A stretch of DNA of 64,000 nt from Neoscytalidium dimidiatum (lineage: Eukaryota > Ascomycota > Dothideomycetes > Botryosphaeriales > Botryosphaeriaceae): assembly GCA_037367355.1 (NCBI GenBank), contig CM074706.1, positions 620,001-684,000 of the forward strand, read 5' to 3'. The number at the start of each line of letters is the position of its first letter. Position 1 is the first letter of the stretch. A model generated the notes under the pieces. It was not told the DNA's origin. It did no database searches and worked only from the letters and a program-made list of their open reading frames with translations. The position numbers were made by a program, and so were the translations under genes. This document shows positions 12,601-22,832 of this stretch, piece after piece.

Positions 12601-13263
12601 CAGAGAACTCAAATATATTAAATCGAAGGAACGACGGAAACCGAACTGGGCGCCTATTGATTGATCTGGGAAATCTGAAGCTGGTGTTGATAGCGGCGGG
12701 ACTGCCGAATTGGTCTTAACGAGTCCATTACCCCCAACGCGGGCACAGAAATCCAGGGTGCACTTAACGAATACGGCCTCCATGGTGCAAATATTGGCAC
12801 AGCATTTTGTTGAAAGCAGGTTTCCAGTGATCTCTCTACCGGATAGGGACAAGATGAAGGTCAAGCTATATCCTGGTTCCTTCAAACGATGTCGTCTCTG
12901 TGGCAGACCGTCGGAGGCGAATAAGAAGCCCGGATCCGCAGCCATCCAACCGCCCACCATTCATATCAGTAAGGAAGTGGACACGGCGTAATTTTAAAGA
13001 ATGTATAGGTGGGGATTAAGTTTACATGACCGTTACAACATTATCGCATCAGCCTCTAAATCATGAAAAAGAATCATAAAAGACCAAATCCAAAAAATAC
13101 CTAAACAAACACCACACTTTTTCTCGCGTCGCGCGCCCAGCACGCCACCCGTATTACCAAATGCCAATTACCTAGAAAATGCTGCCCGGAGTCAAAGTAG
13201 AGGTTGCCGCTGATACGGCCATTACTGCTCCTTGGAGGGAATTGAGATCTAATACGTGTACGT
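6678..13263. other. 6.6 kb spacer without a supportable gene
   Basis: The part after nsdD (about 6.7-9.8 kb) is T- and pyrimidine-rich on the + strand and reads like untranslated DNA. From 9.8 to 11.3 kb it is GC-rich with homopurine A runs, a GGC array and G runs. From 11.3 to 13.2 kb it is more AT-balanced. Open frames are short or low-complexity, and none has a recognised motif or a convincing exon pair. Confidence 0.55.
10206..10229. repeat. GGC trinucleotide array
   Basis: About seven GGC triplets, preceded by an A-rich run at about 10170-10195. Non-coding as far as I can see. Confidence 0.85.
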
Positions 13264-14259
13264 CTAGAGCTTGCCGAGGGTACCGCGGGCGAAGTGGCGC
13301 TTGCGGAGGTTGTACTCGATGGCGCGCTTCTTGGCCCCGGCGCTCTGGGTGAAAGCAACGGAGCCACCGAAGGGACCTGAAGGGGGGTGATGTCAGTTGA
13401 GTGCTCGGCTGAGGTGTTACGGTGAAGTGATGCTTACCAGCAGGGGTGTTGTTGCGGAGGCGGGCAACGCAGACGTTCGAAGCACCACCAGCGCTGCCGG
13501 AGCAGGTCATGCCCTGGGGCATCTGGACCTTGACGGGGAAGTCGGTGGTGGTGGTGGCAGACAGACCCAGGATAGCACCGGGGACGTTCTGGGTGACCTC
13601 GGCCTTCTGGAAGGCGTTGGGGTCGGTACCGCCAGAGGTAGGGTCGATGTCGGCGGTCAGGGGACCGGCACCGTCCTGGTTGACCTGGTGGTAGGTCACG
13701 TTGATCTCACCGCTGTCGCTGCAGGTGGGAAGACCAGAGCTGGCACCGGCACCGGCGGCCTTGGAGACACCGTTCTCAGCAGCTCCCGACTGGGTCTTCT
13801 CGCCCTGAGCATCAGCGCCGCCGGCAGCACCGCCAGCACCGCCAGCTTTACCGCCACCAAGAGCGTCGAGAAGACCGCGCTTGTTCTTGCCGGCAGCAGT
13901 GCCGGCAGCGCCGGTGGCGCCACCAGCGCCGCCCATGAAGTTGGCGATGGCAGAGGCGGCATCGACGGGGCCGCCACCCTGCGTGCGGCCGAGAGCGCTG
14001 GCCTTGTTGCCACCGAGCTCACGGTCACGGATGATGGAGGTATCGGCCTCAGCACCGGATGCGGGGCTGGGAGAGTCACGGGGAGTGCCATCGATGACTG
14101 GGGAATGTCAGCAGAGCTTCTGGTTCTGGTGGTTGAGGAAAGCGTACTCGAAAGTCCGGGCATTTCCACGCCGTTGGCACCGGTAATCTTGGTGACGACA
14201 CCGTGAGCGGTGGTCTGAGCCGCCAGGGCAGCAAGGAGGACAACGGCCGAGTAGTGCAT
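13264..14259 (-). CDS. Egh16/GAS-like secreted protein
   Basis: Predicted secreted protein of the Egh16-like family, which includes Blumeria Egh16 and the Magnaporthe appressorial Gas/Mas proteins; these are linked to surface penetration, but their chemistry is unsettled. Exons are 14148-14259, 13438-14097 and 13264-13376, with introns of 50 and 61 bp, giving 294 residues. Residues 1-18 are a signal peptide ending in QTTA, so the mature protein would begin HGVVTKITGANG. A GTPRD motif follows at about 42-45. Residues 93-157 are a Gly/Ala-rich low-complexity insert. The conserved C-terminal half has CSDSGEINVTYHQVNQDGAGP, a DPTSGGTDP segment, and a paired-Cys region ending in VCVARLRNNTPAGPFGG. 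It ends in a basic tail. The + strand frame opposite this gene is a composition shadow. Family assignment is fairly sure; biochemical function is not known. Confidence 0.85.
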
Positions 14260-15994
14260 TTTGGTGGTGTGGTGTTTGGGGTTGGAAGTGGCTTCGAATG
14301 AAGGTATTATTAATGACTGAATTAAGTTGAGTGTAACAAGCGACCTGCGCAAGAAGGATTGGAGTGAAGCTGATGCAAAGATGAGAAGTGGTGATGCTGA
14401 TGATGGCTTCTCTCGGCGGAGAAGATATGAGGCCTTTATATCCCTCTGGCCTGTCTTGGGAGGCTTATGTCGAAAGCTTAGCTATATTCCATGGTCCAAG
14501 GATGCGGTAAGCTAGACAGTCTGGAAGGCAAGGCTCAGGCTCAGGCTGGATGGCAGAACTCTCCGTGGCGCTGAGGGCTGATGGAGGATGTGTGAGAAGT
14601 GGAGGCCGCTGAGACGTCAACGGACGAACCAGACAGGTCCCGACGGACGGGAGCTAGAGAGCTAAGCATCTCGAGGCGCCGTGAAAGGCATAGAGGCAGG
14701 ATGGAGAGGGAGTAGCGGGCTTGGCATGGCGGAAGATGGGCACGTTCTTCCCGTGCATCTCTGCCCCAGGTGCATGGGTGAGGCGCAGGTGCGGGTGCGG
14801 GAGGTCATAGTGTCCAGATGCAGACGAGATCGCCACGGATGGAGTTTCGAAGCGTGGTGTTCCAGTCTCAGGCGGCAGGGTCGGCGTTGGAAGTTTTGCG
14901 GCCGGACCATTCAGAGACGTTGGAGGCTCGCAACATCCGAGGCGCCGCGAGGAAACCACGGCAGCGGCGGCCGAAGCCAGGCTGCTACTGGTGGAGGGAG
15001 TGCATGAATGTGGTTTGCTGGAGAGGCGCAGCCGTGTCAGATTGTAAACTGAGAGAGCGGGAGGGGCGCGAAAGAGCTGCACAGGGGTGAAGGAAGCAGA
15101 CTAGGCCGAGGCGGGCAAAAACGCAGAACTGGTGGCTGGGCGCTTGAGTTGAGCCTCAGGCGGGCGGGCGGGTGATCAGCCAGCGCAATTTCGCTTATCG
15201 CTCAACACCATGCTCTCCATATACACATCCTTGGCGTGGTGTTTGTTTGTTCTCGGCTGTTTGTCTGGTCATCTCAGCACCGCACGACAGATCCAAAAGC
15301 CCGGCTCTTCGCCCAACCACGGCACCACAGCGCGCTGGACGCACTGCTGGCACGCGGCGGCCGTTGGCAGCTGGCACTCGGGGTGGTCGGGTTGCGCAGG
15401 CCACGAAAGAGACGGATCCGGAGCCGCAGCCACTCAACTCGTCTCGGAAGGAGCAGCAGACCCACTTGAACGGGCACCTCGGCTCGTAATCGGACGCACG
15501 GCGACTGGCCGAGAGGGGAAACAGTTTTGTTGCAGAGGAGGCGCAGCGGCGATTCAAGGCGAGGGAGCGAAAGGTCCGACATTGTCCGTCTCTTCTGGGC
15601 CGACTTCTCACACAGGAGTGTTTCCGGGCGGTGGTGAAGACGATCTCCGACGCTCTGCAGGCCGAAAGAGGCAATCGGGGCAGAGGTGGAGGCAGTTGTG
15701 TCCGGCCAGCCAAGGTGAAACGACGGGCTTGAGACAGGCAGCCAAGCAGGTACAGGAAAGGAACGGCTCGCTTCGCTTGAGTGATGTCAAGGGCGAGCCT
15801 ATTGCGGAGCCTATTGCGAACCTTAGTGCTACCTCGCCTCGCCCTCAATACCTATCTCGGCGCCTGCAGCTGCCCTTTCTCTCCCTCACCCACCGCACGC
15901 CGTCTGGCTTGGCAACCGTCAGGAGATGCTGCGCCGGAAGCTTGTCGTGCCATCACCGTGCCGTCACCAACGTCGCCGACGTCGCCCTGCCCGT

Positions 15995-16022
15995 TGACGG
16001 CTGACGGCTGACAGCTGACGGC
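15995..16022. repeat. Heptamer array TGACGGC x4
   Basis: Four 7-bp units TGACGGC, one with a single substitution (TGACAGC), in the spacer upstream of the CoA ligase. Confidence 0.85.
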
Positions 16023-16374
16023 CGACGACCGACCGCTTCGCTCAAGAGGCGGCAATCACCCCTCGTGAACAAGCGCCGCCGTGCTTCTTGTGGCACCGCA
16101 TTTCATCATGTGCTACCCGCCCACCTGCTGTCACTCATCCGGCGACCCTACCGTGCTTACTCATTTCCGACTCGCATCGAGCCGCTCCTTGACTTTGCTG
16201 GTCCATCCGTTCTCGTCCGATCTTCTTTCCCCCGGGACTTGGCTTGGATCCTAGTGGCTGGAGTGGTCGCAACGAGCCAACCGCACCCTCACGGCCTGTT
16301 CGGGCAGCGTCCACTATTCACACTTTTCTGACGCGTCAACGTCGAAGACCTGCTGATCCGGATAGCGGGCTATG

Positions 16375-16438
16375 CCGCCGGCCGAAGTACATGTACCGCC
16401 GGCCGAGTTACACGTACCGCCGGAACGCACTGCACGTA
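16375..16438. repeat. Tandem 21-22 bp repeat, three units, upstream of the CoA ligase
   Basis: Units begin at 16375, 16396 and 16417. The first two are 21 bp and the third is 22 bp and more diverged. Each starts CCGCCGG and ends in a CRTGTA/CACGTA core. Unit 1 holds the palindrome GTACATGTAC. The array lies about 600 bp upstream of the ligase start, so it could hold binding sites, but no known factor site is assigned. Confidence 0.8.
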
Positions 16439-17020
16439 GCTACCTCAAGACGGCATCATGGCGCGCTGCGCCATGTTTTCAGCCGCTGTCGTGGCCTGTC
16501 GGATAAAGGTCCTGGCTGGCCTGCGAAAAGACGAGCGTTGCCGGTCAGCTGGCCCTAGCCAAGGGCGTGAGACAGGCAAAAGCCCGGCGCAAATGCGGCA
16601 ACGACTTGGGCCAGGGCGTCCAGAAGAGCCTCGGCAGCACGGCGGCAAAGCGTTGGCTACTCCACACCATCCCCGCAAAGAGGCGCGCATTCGGCATCGA
16701 ATCACTCCGCCCAGTAGCACTATTCGTACCAAGCTGCGCGCTATGCTGCCCATGCCAATCAGCCAGTCCCGGCTTCTCTGCGATATGCGGTCGATGCTCC
16801 GTCCTCATGTTGCTCGTCCGCTCTTAAATCAATTTACCTCTTACCTCCGTTCTTCAACCCCCCTCGAGCCTCCTGTCTCTTTTCTTGCTGTTCTCCAGCT
16901 GCGCGTCTCCACATTTCGTGGATCCTCCACTGATCTGAGCCTGCGCAATTCACGGCCCAGGAACCCGTTCAGGAGCCTCCCCCCCTCCTTCTCATTGTCC
17001 TCGAAGACATTCCGTTCAAG

Positions 17021-18948
17021 ATGCCCATAAAATCGCGCTATCAGGCCGATATTCCGGCCGTCGACCTGGCCACCTACATTTTCCAGTCGCCCGATGCTTC
17101 AATCTCCAAACACAATGTTTTCCTCGACGCCGCTAAGCCGGAGAAATACTTCCTCACCTTCCCCGACTTCAGGCTATGGTCCCAACGCTTCGCCGCTGGC
17201 CTGCGCGCTCAGGGTTTCCAGCCCAGTGACCGGTTGCTGCTCTTCTCCGGCAACACCATCTTCTTTCCTGCCGTCCTTGTTGGCACTGTCATGGCCGGTG
17301 GTATCTTCACCGGCGCAAATCCTACTTATGTCGCCCGCGAGTTGGCCTATCAGCTGAAGGATTCGGGCGCCAAATTTCTACTGTGTGCAGAGAACAGCAT
17401 CAAGACGGGCCTCGAGGCGGCAGCGAGCGTCGGCATGTCGGAGGATCACGTCTTCGTTTTCGATGACGGTTACGCGACTTTCGACGAGCGTGGCCAGGGC
17501 ATCGGTAAGGTGCGGCACTGGAGCGCGCTGCTGGCGCCGCCAAAGCAAGGTGCCGCTTTTGCATGGCAACGCCTGTCAACGCCGGAAGAGCTGAACCGGA
17601 CAGTGGTGTTGAACTACTCATCCGGGACGACGGGTGTCCCCAAAGGTGTCGAGATTACCCACCGGAACTATGTTGCCAACACGCATCAGACGCTGTCCTT
17701 GGCGCGCATGGACCCGCTGTTCGAGGAGTGCACGAAGCGTGCCAGGTATCTGGCTTTCGTGCCGCTGTACCATGCTATGGGCCAGACCATCTTCTGCGCA
17801 CACGCCCCGTTGGTCGGCATCCCTGTGTATCTGATGCAGAAGTTTGACTTCATGAAGATGTTGGAATACATCCAGAAATACCGCATCACGGATCTGGCGC
17901 TCGTGCCGCCTGTTGTAGTTGCGATGGCGAAGCATCCTGCGGCTCGCAGCGTTGATCTCAGCAGCATTGAGCGTATTGGATGCGGTGCCGCTCCGTTGAG
18001 CAGGGAGATGTGTGCGGAGCTTGAGAAATTGTGGCCGGATGGCAAGGTCAACGTGAAGCAGGGTTGGGGAATGACTGAGTAAGTTTCGCAGACCCCGGTT
18101 CTTCGGCTTCTCCCTTTCTGGCAACATTCGTGCGTGCGGCATGCGGACCCTCCACATCCGCCCGCATCTGGATGAGCAACTCAATGCTCCCAATCTAAAG
18201 GACAGCCCCTGCACTTCCGCAAAAGCCTATCTTCTTCGCGCTGTTTCCAGTCCTGATCCCTTCGCAGAATCACCTGTACAGCAACTGGCTGGCACCCCAC
18301 CGCCGTCTCCAGCACGTCGTCAGTCGGCGAGCTTGCGCCCAACGCCGAAGCCAAGATCGTCCCGGCCGATGGCTCCTCGGATGCTGAGCTCCCTCGCAAC
18401 ACGCGCGGAGAGCTGTGGATCCGCGCGCCCAATGTCATGAAGGGCTACTGGGGCCGTCCCGACGCCACCCGCGAGACGCTCACGCCCGACGGTTGGCTCA
18501 AAACCGGCGATATCGCGTATTGCGACGATGAGGGCTTCCTGTGGATCGTCGACCGCAAGAAGGAGCTGATCAAGGTAAAAGGGAACCAGGTCGCTCCGGC
18601 CGAACTCGAGGCCGTCCTGTTGGATCACGAAGGGCTGGCAGACGCGGCGGTCGTGGGCGTGACCCTGAAGGGTGAAGAGGTCCCCAGGGCGTACGTCGTG
18701 AAGAGTGAGAAGGGGACGGGATTGAGCGAGGCGGACGTGCAGAAGTGGATGGAGGGGAGGGTGAGTAGGACGAAGAGGTTGGTTGGCGGTGTCAAGTTTG
18801 TGGATGCGATCCCGAAGAATCCGGTAAGTGATCGTCGTCGTGTGCTTTGTTTGCTCGTTGCTGACTCGTGCTATAGAGTGGGAAGATTCTAAGGAAGGTC
18901 TTGAGGGATCAGGCGCAGGCGGAGGTATCTAGAGAAGCGAAGTTGTAA
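17021..18948 (+). CDS. 4-coumarate-CoA ligase-like acyl-CoA synthetase, peroxisomal
   Basis: ANL-superfamily enzyme that should activate a carboxylic acid with ATP and then form its CoA thioester. Three exons (17021-18078, 18268-18823, 18877-18948) give 561 residues, normal for fungal 4CL-like ligases. The P-loop motif YSSGTTGVPKG is at 199-209. GWGMTE spans the first splice junction. Later motifs are GYWGRPDATRET, GWLKTGDIAYCDDEGF, a DRKKELIKVKGNQVAPAELE hinge region, and PKNPSGKILRK, whose Lys is the usual catalytic lysine. The C-terminal tripeptide AKL is a PTS1-type peroxisomal signal, encoded in the 72 bp last exon. Intron 1 is 189 bp and its acceptor (18267) was chosen because it alone restores the frame after the MTE codons. 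Intron 2 is 53 bp. The substrate cannot be told from sequence; aromatic acids or medium-chain fatty acids are both usual. Confidence 0.92.
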
Positions 18949-19509
18949 TAAACAGTACAATGTAGCTGGAGACGAACGACGCATGGTATCCGTGGCCGAA
19001 CAAGCGAAGACTATCTGGATTTCGCCCTTTTACGTAAATCAAGACGGCTATGTGAAACTAGCACAAAGCTTAGCAATTATACATGATAGACATCCTATTT
19101 TTGCTTTAATTCAAACGAAGTAGGATATCCCCAAACAGCGATACTAAAAGTCTACTTACTATACCATGTCCTAGATATGTGCATGCGACGTAAAAGTCGG
19201 AGAAAGGGTAAAGAAATACCGTAATATGTAGTGTTCATTATTACATAACGGCGGATGGTTTTGTAAATGGTTGTCGTTACTAGCAGAGATGAGGAACAAC
19301 GATATGTATCCTCGAAACGGACGGCAGCTTGTTAGATAAGAGATTGGAAGAGCAAAGGAAATATACCACATATTATAGATTAATGTCTCATTAATTTGGT
19401 AATAGGTTAGTGTAGAGCTGCATGTTTAGAAATAACACATTTCGGAGGGAGCCATTACTGATATCCAATTTGATTCTCCAAGCCACTAACTACATTCGTG
19501 CATTACAGC
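18949..19509. other. AT-rich convergent intergenic region
   Basis: This spacer separates the 3' ends of the CoA ligase (+) and the GH31 gene (-). It is clearly more AT-rich than the surrounding DNA and presumably carries both 3' untranslated regions and polyadenylation signals. I see no gene in it. Confidence 0.7.
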
Positions 19510-21820
19510 TCAGAATACACTGCCAGATAAAATATCGTCTCTACGGCCCAAGTAGAACAGCGGAATGTGCTCCAGCGGCGCACTCACGTTGACGGTCTGC
19601 CCACCTGAAAACGTCTCGTTCGTCCACCAATAAGTCCACGGTTTCGCTCCGCTCCCCTCGCCATCTGTCTTGGGAAGATACACCGGCCACGTGGTTACAT
19701 TTGGCAGCACTACCGGGGCAACCAGCAAACGAGGCCCGAACATGTACTGCTGGGTGGTGACGTTCCTGTTCTCTCGCGTCCAGGGTAGGATATTCTCGTC
19801 GCTCTTCCCAAAATCCATGAATAGAGGCCGCAATATCTGCCTTCCCGTCCTGGAGAACTGCTCGAAGAGCGCGCGCACATACGGCACGAAGCGGTAGCGC
19901 AGGTTGATGTAGGAGACGATGGTCGGGGTGTTCTGGTCGCCGTAGGCCCAGGGCTCGTTGTCGCAGGTGAAGGCGTCCTGGGTATCGCAGGCGCGCGAGC
20001 CGTGGTTGCGCATGAAAGGGAGGAAAGCAGTCCACTGAAGCCAGCGGACGTAGAGCTCGCGGTACTCTGGACGGTCGATGTTGTTGGACCACTCGACCGA
20101 CGGGTCTGGCTGAAAGCCACCCGCGTCGACAGTGTACCATGACCATCCTGTCGCCGCCGCGCTCAGCGCGTTCGGGATCTGATTACCGAGCACCTCCCAG
20201 GTCGCTTCGGTGTCGCCCGACCAGATCATGCTGCAAAAGCGCTGCGAGCCGATGTATCCGGAGCGGCTGAGGGAGATGTAGTCGCAGCTAAAGACGTTAT
20301 GCGATGTCAGTGCTCACAACTTCTAAGCATTGAAGACATGGGGAAGGCACAACGCACGGTGCACCTTGTTCTGTACCCGTAGCATTGCGGGTTCCTTCCT
20401 CGATAGCCTGCTGGTGGGCCCAGGGGTAAAGCTTGCCCACAGAGGCCTGTGTGCCGGCGTGATACAGAACCTGCGGAAGCGGATACGGGATGGACTGGAC
20501 GTATGCTGTTTGACCATTGTTCTCCCATGCTTCGCCCAACGCCCCTCCGTCAGCCTGGTCAATCCAGAAATTCTTAATACCCTTGTCGTAGTAATTCCTC
20601 TTCAGCGTGTTCCACAAAAACTCACGGGCACGAGGATTCGTGCTGTCGTAATTTCTAATGTAGCTGCCATTCCAGGAATCAGTTGTGCCGGGCCCGGACA
20701 TCGTTGCCGAGAGCAGTCCCAATTGCTGCATTTCGGCGTAGTTCAAGCTGTCGTCTTCCACTGCCGGCCAAAGCGAAGCCATCATCTCTGCCCCGGTCAG
20801 GTTCTTGACTTGCGCAGCCATGGACGCGACGTCGGGCCACAGAGCAGGGTCCAAGCCCCAATCACCGTTCTGAGCCCAGGATTCGTAGTCGATGACAATC
20901 ATTGATACTGGGATGTCACGATCGTGGAATTCCTGTGCAAGGAGGACCACTTCGGTTTGATTCTCGTACCGCAGCTTCGAGTGGAGGTAGCCAAGCGAGA
21001 AATCAGGAGGCGTGGGCGCGCGTCCGGTTAGGGCGGAGAGTTTCTGCTGCAGAGCGTCGTAATCGCCCTCGGGTGCACTGACAATTGCATAATCAACAAG
21101 CGTGGTTGAGTCCGACGTGAATTTGTTGCGGCGAGGTCCAAACTCCATTCGACCCTGAGCGGCTGAATTCCAGACAAAGCCGTAGCCTTTGCTGGACATG
21201 AAGACTGGAGTTGGGATATACGAGTTGAAATTAATCATGTCGATGACTGAGCCTTTCTTGTTCAACAGGAAATCCTGCTGGGTCCCAGTCCCGAAAATCT
21301 GCTCATCCGGACTGGTGGTAAATGAGAAGGCGGCAGAGAACTCATAGCCAGTGCTGGTCCACGAGTAGTATCTCGGATTGAGGGCCTTAACCGGATTGAA
21401 CTCATTTGTGAGAAGTGTCTCCGATCCATCGGGCTCGACGCGGTAAAAGGCCAGACGATAGTGGGCACCCTCGAGACCGTAGGTCTTGACAATGATGTTA
21501 CCGTTGCGAATGATGGCGCTCTGGTTACCATTGGTGGTGAAATCAAAGGTCATGCCACGGGCCTGGCCATTCTCAGGGCCCTCGAGAGGTGGGTCGTAGA
21601 GAAAGCTGATTTCGTTTCCATTGGGAGGCCGGAAAGGCCACGCTCTCACACGGAATCCATCGTAACCGAAAGGTTGGACGAGGACGGTCTCAAAGCCATG
21701 GGTCATTCGAAACCCCGTAGAATTCGGTGCTAAGTACCCCGAACTGACATTTTGAGCAGAAGCCGTGAGCAGCGGCGGTGAGAGAATGCTAAGCAGTAGA
21801 TGTGATGTTAACGAGCGCAT
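19510..21820 (-). CDS. Secreted GH31 family alpha-glycosidase
   Basis: Retaining alpha-glycosidase of family GH31, most likely an extracellular alpha-glucosidase or alpha-xylosidase. Exons 20358-21820 and 19510-20287 give 746 residues. The N-terminus is a signal peptide (hydrophobic to about 22, ending TASA). The N-terminal beta-domain holds FGTGTQQDFLLNKKG. The barrel has a DIPVSMIVIDYESWA strand, then KNFWIDQADGG with the predicted nucleophile Asp421, and WSGDTEATW with the predicted acid/base Asp513. About a dozen NXS/T sequons support secretion. The 70 bp intron uses a GTGCGT donor; the two other possible donors nearby break the frame before CDYISLSRSGY. Reading through the intron would stop after about 20 residues. 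The motif WIDQAD differs from the common WIDMNE of alpha-glucosidases, so I do not assign a substrate. Confidence 0.9.
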
Positions 21821-22043
21821 CGTAAGTATTGCTATAGGTCTTGCTAGGCGGGCTCGGTTGCAGCGCCAATGGTCTGGTCTTCTTCAATATATGTTATATT
21901 ACGGTGAGTGCTCCGCAAGACATGAGGTAAGACGACGCTCTAGTGCCTGTCAAAATCTATTTAGCCTGAAAGGGAAACTCGGAAGCGTGCGGGAGGGGCT
22001 TGCGTTTTGTCGATCTGTGGAGTGCTTCTCCGCCTCGGCCCAA

Positions 22044-22475
22044 TCATCCTCCGCTTTCGAACCATTCTTGCATCGATCCACGACCTTCAACCAGGTAATT
22101 CTCCGCCTCACGGGATACAATAGATCGATAAATTTCGTATTCGGAGTTGTATCTCGCTAAAATCACCAGCCCTCGGTCACCGCGGCCACGCCAGCCGGGT
22201 TTGACGGTCGACCCATCCACTTCCAATTTCGGAAGATCGCTTCGGCGGTTCTTAAGCCGCAGAGCTTGCCAGGTGGACCCAATAGCTTGGCTTGAACGTT
22301 CGTAGAAGCTCGCCCGAGTCATGTTGTAGTTGGATCTAAGGTGGACAAAAGATCATTCGATTAAGAGTAGACCGCATTGTTAGCATGGAGATGGTTCAGA
22401 AAGCGAGACATACCTCAACGATGCCACAAAGGGCAGTTGAACGCCCCACCCTCCAGCCCGCAGCACGATGGCCAT
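22044..22475 (-). CDS. Small two-exon hypothetical protein
   Basis: Unrecognised. Exon 1 (22414-22475) and exon 2 (22044-22335) join in frame to about 117 residues. The 78 bp intron is textbook: GTATGT donor, GCTAAC branch site and CCTTAG acceptor. The N-terminus (MAIVLRAGGWGVQLPFVASL) is mildly hydrophobic; the next part, MTRASFYERSSQAIGSTWQAL, looks helical; the rest is basic then acidic. It sits between the GH31 gene and the ZIP gene, on the same strand as both. The intron quality is the main argument for a real transcript. It could instead be the 5' part of a decayed longer gene, or the spliced leader of a GH31 transcript. I do not infer a function. Confidence 0.4.
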
Positions 22476-22576
22476 AACGATATAAGGCTGTAGAAATAAA
22501 CTCAAGCTTGATTTGTGATAGTTTGTTAGCAATCGAAGCGCTCATGTGAAAGTAATGGTTTTCTTTTTTTCCTCCC

Positions 22577-22600
22577 TTTCTTTCTTTCTTTCTTTTTTTT
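22577..22600. repeat. CTTT / poly-pyrimidine tract
   Basis: Four CTTT units running into a T8 stretch. It lies just upstream of the small orphan gene and downstream of the ZIP gene. Confidence 0.85.
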
Positions 22601-22832
22601 ACAGAAAAGTAGAAAACAATAGATTTAACACTAATCAGCTCAGAAGTTCAGGGCGAAGTTTTAAGACTTTTCACGGTCCTTGTCTCGATTGCATGTATGT
22701 TGTAGGAATGATTTTTAATTTTGTATCGTACTTTACTGTAATTAGCGATGAACTAATATGCCTCTTTGAAATAAAATACGTCTTTACACTTTTCTACGCA
22801 CTTCATGGATCAACATGCTTGTGTTTGGCCAT

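Larger units (their letters stand above)
14260..17020. other. Spacer between the Egh16-like gene and the CoA ligase
   Basis: No supportable gene. A 264-codon + strand frame (15210-16004) starts with a hydrophobic stretch that resembles a signal peptide, but then becomes arbitrary in composition and is overlapped by a 217-codon frame on the other strand, so I treat both as chance. The last 200 bp before 17021 is CT-rich, typical of a fungal core promoter. Confidence 0.55.

Noticed and set aside
13397..14206. 269-codon + strand frame opposite the Egh16-like gene
   Set aside because: It is the reverse complement of a Gly/Ala/Thr-rich coding sequence; its own translation is low-complexity with no motif, while the - strand has signal peptide, family motifs and introns.
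15210..16004. 264-codon frame beginning with a signal-peptide-like stretch
   Set aside because: After the first 25 residues the composition is arbitrary, the frame is overlapped by a 217-codon frame on the other strand, and no family motif or intron supports it. A secreted orphan cannot be fully excluded.
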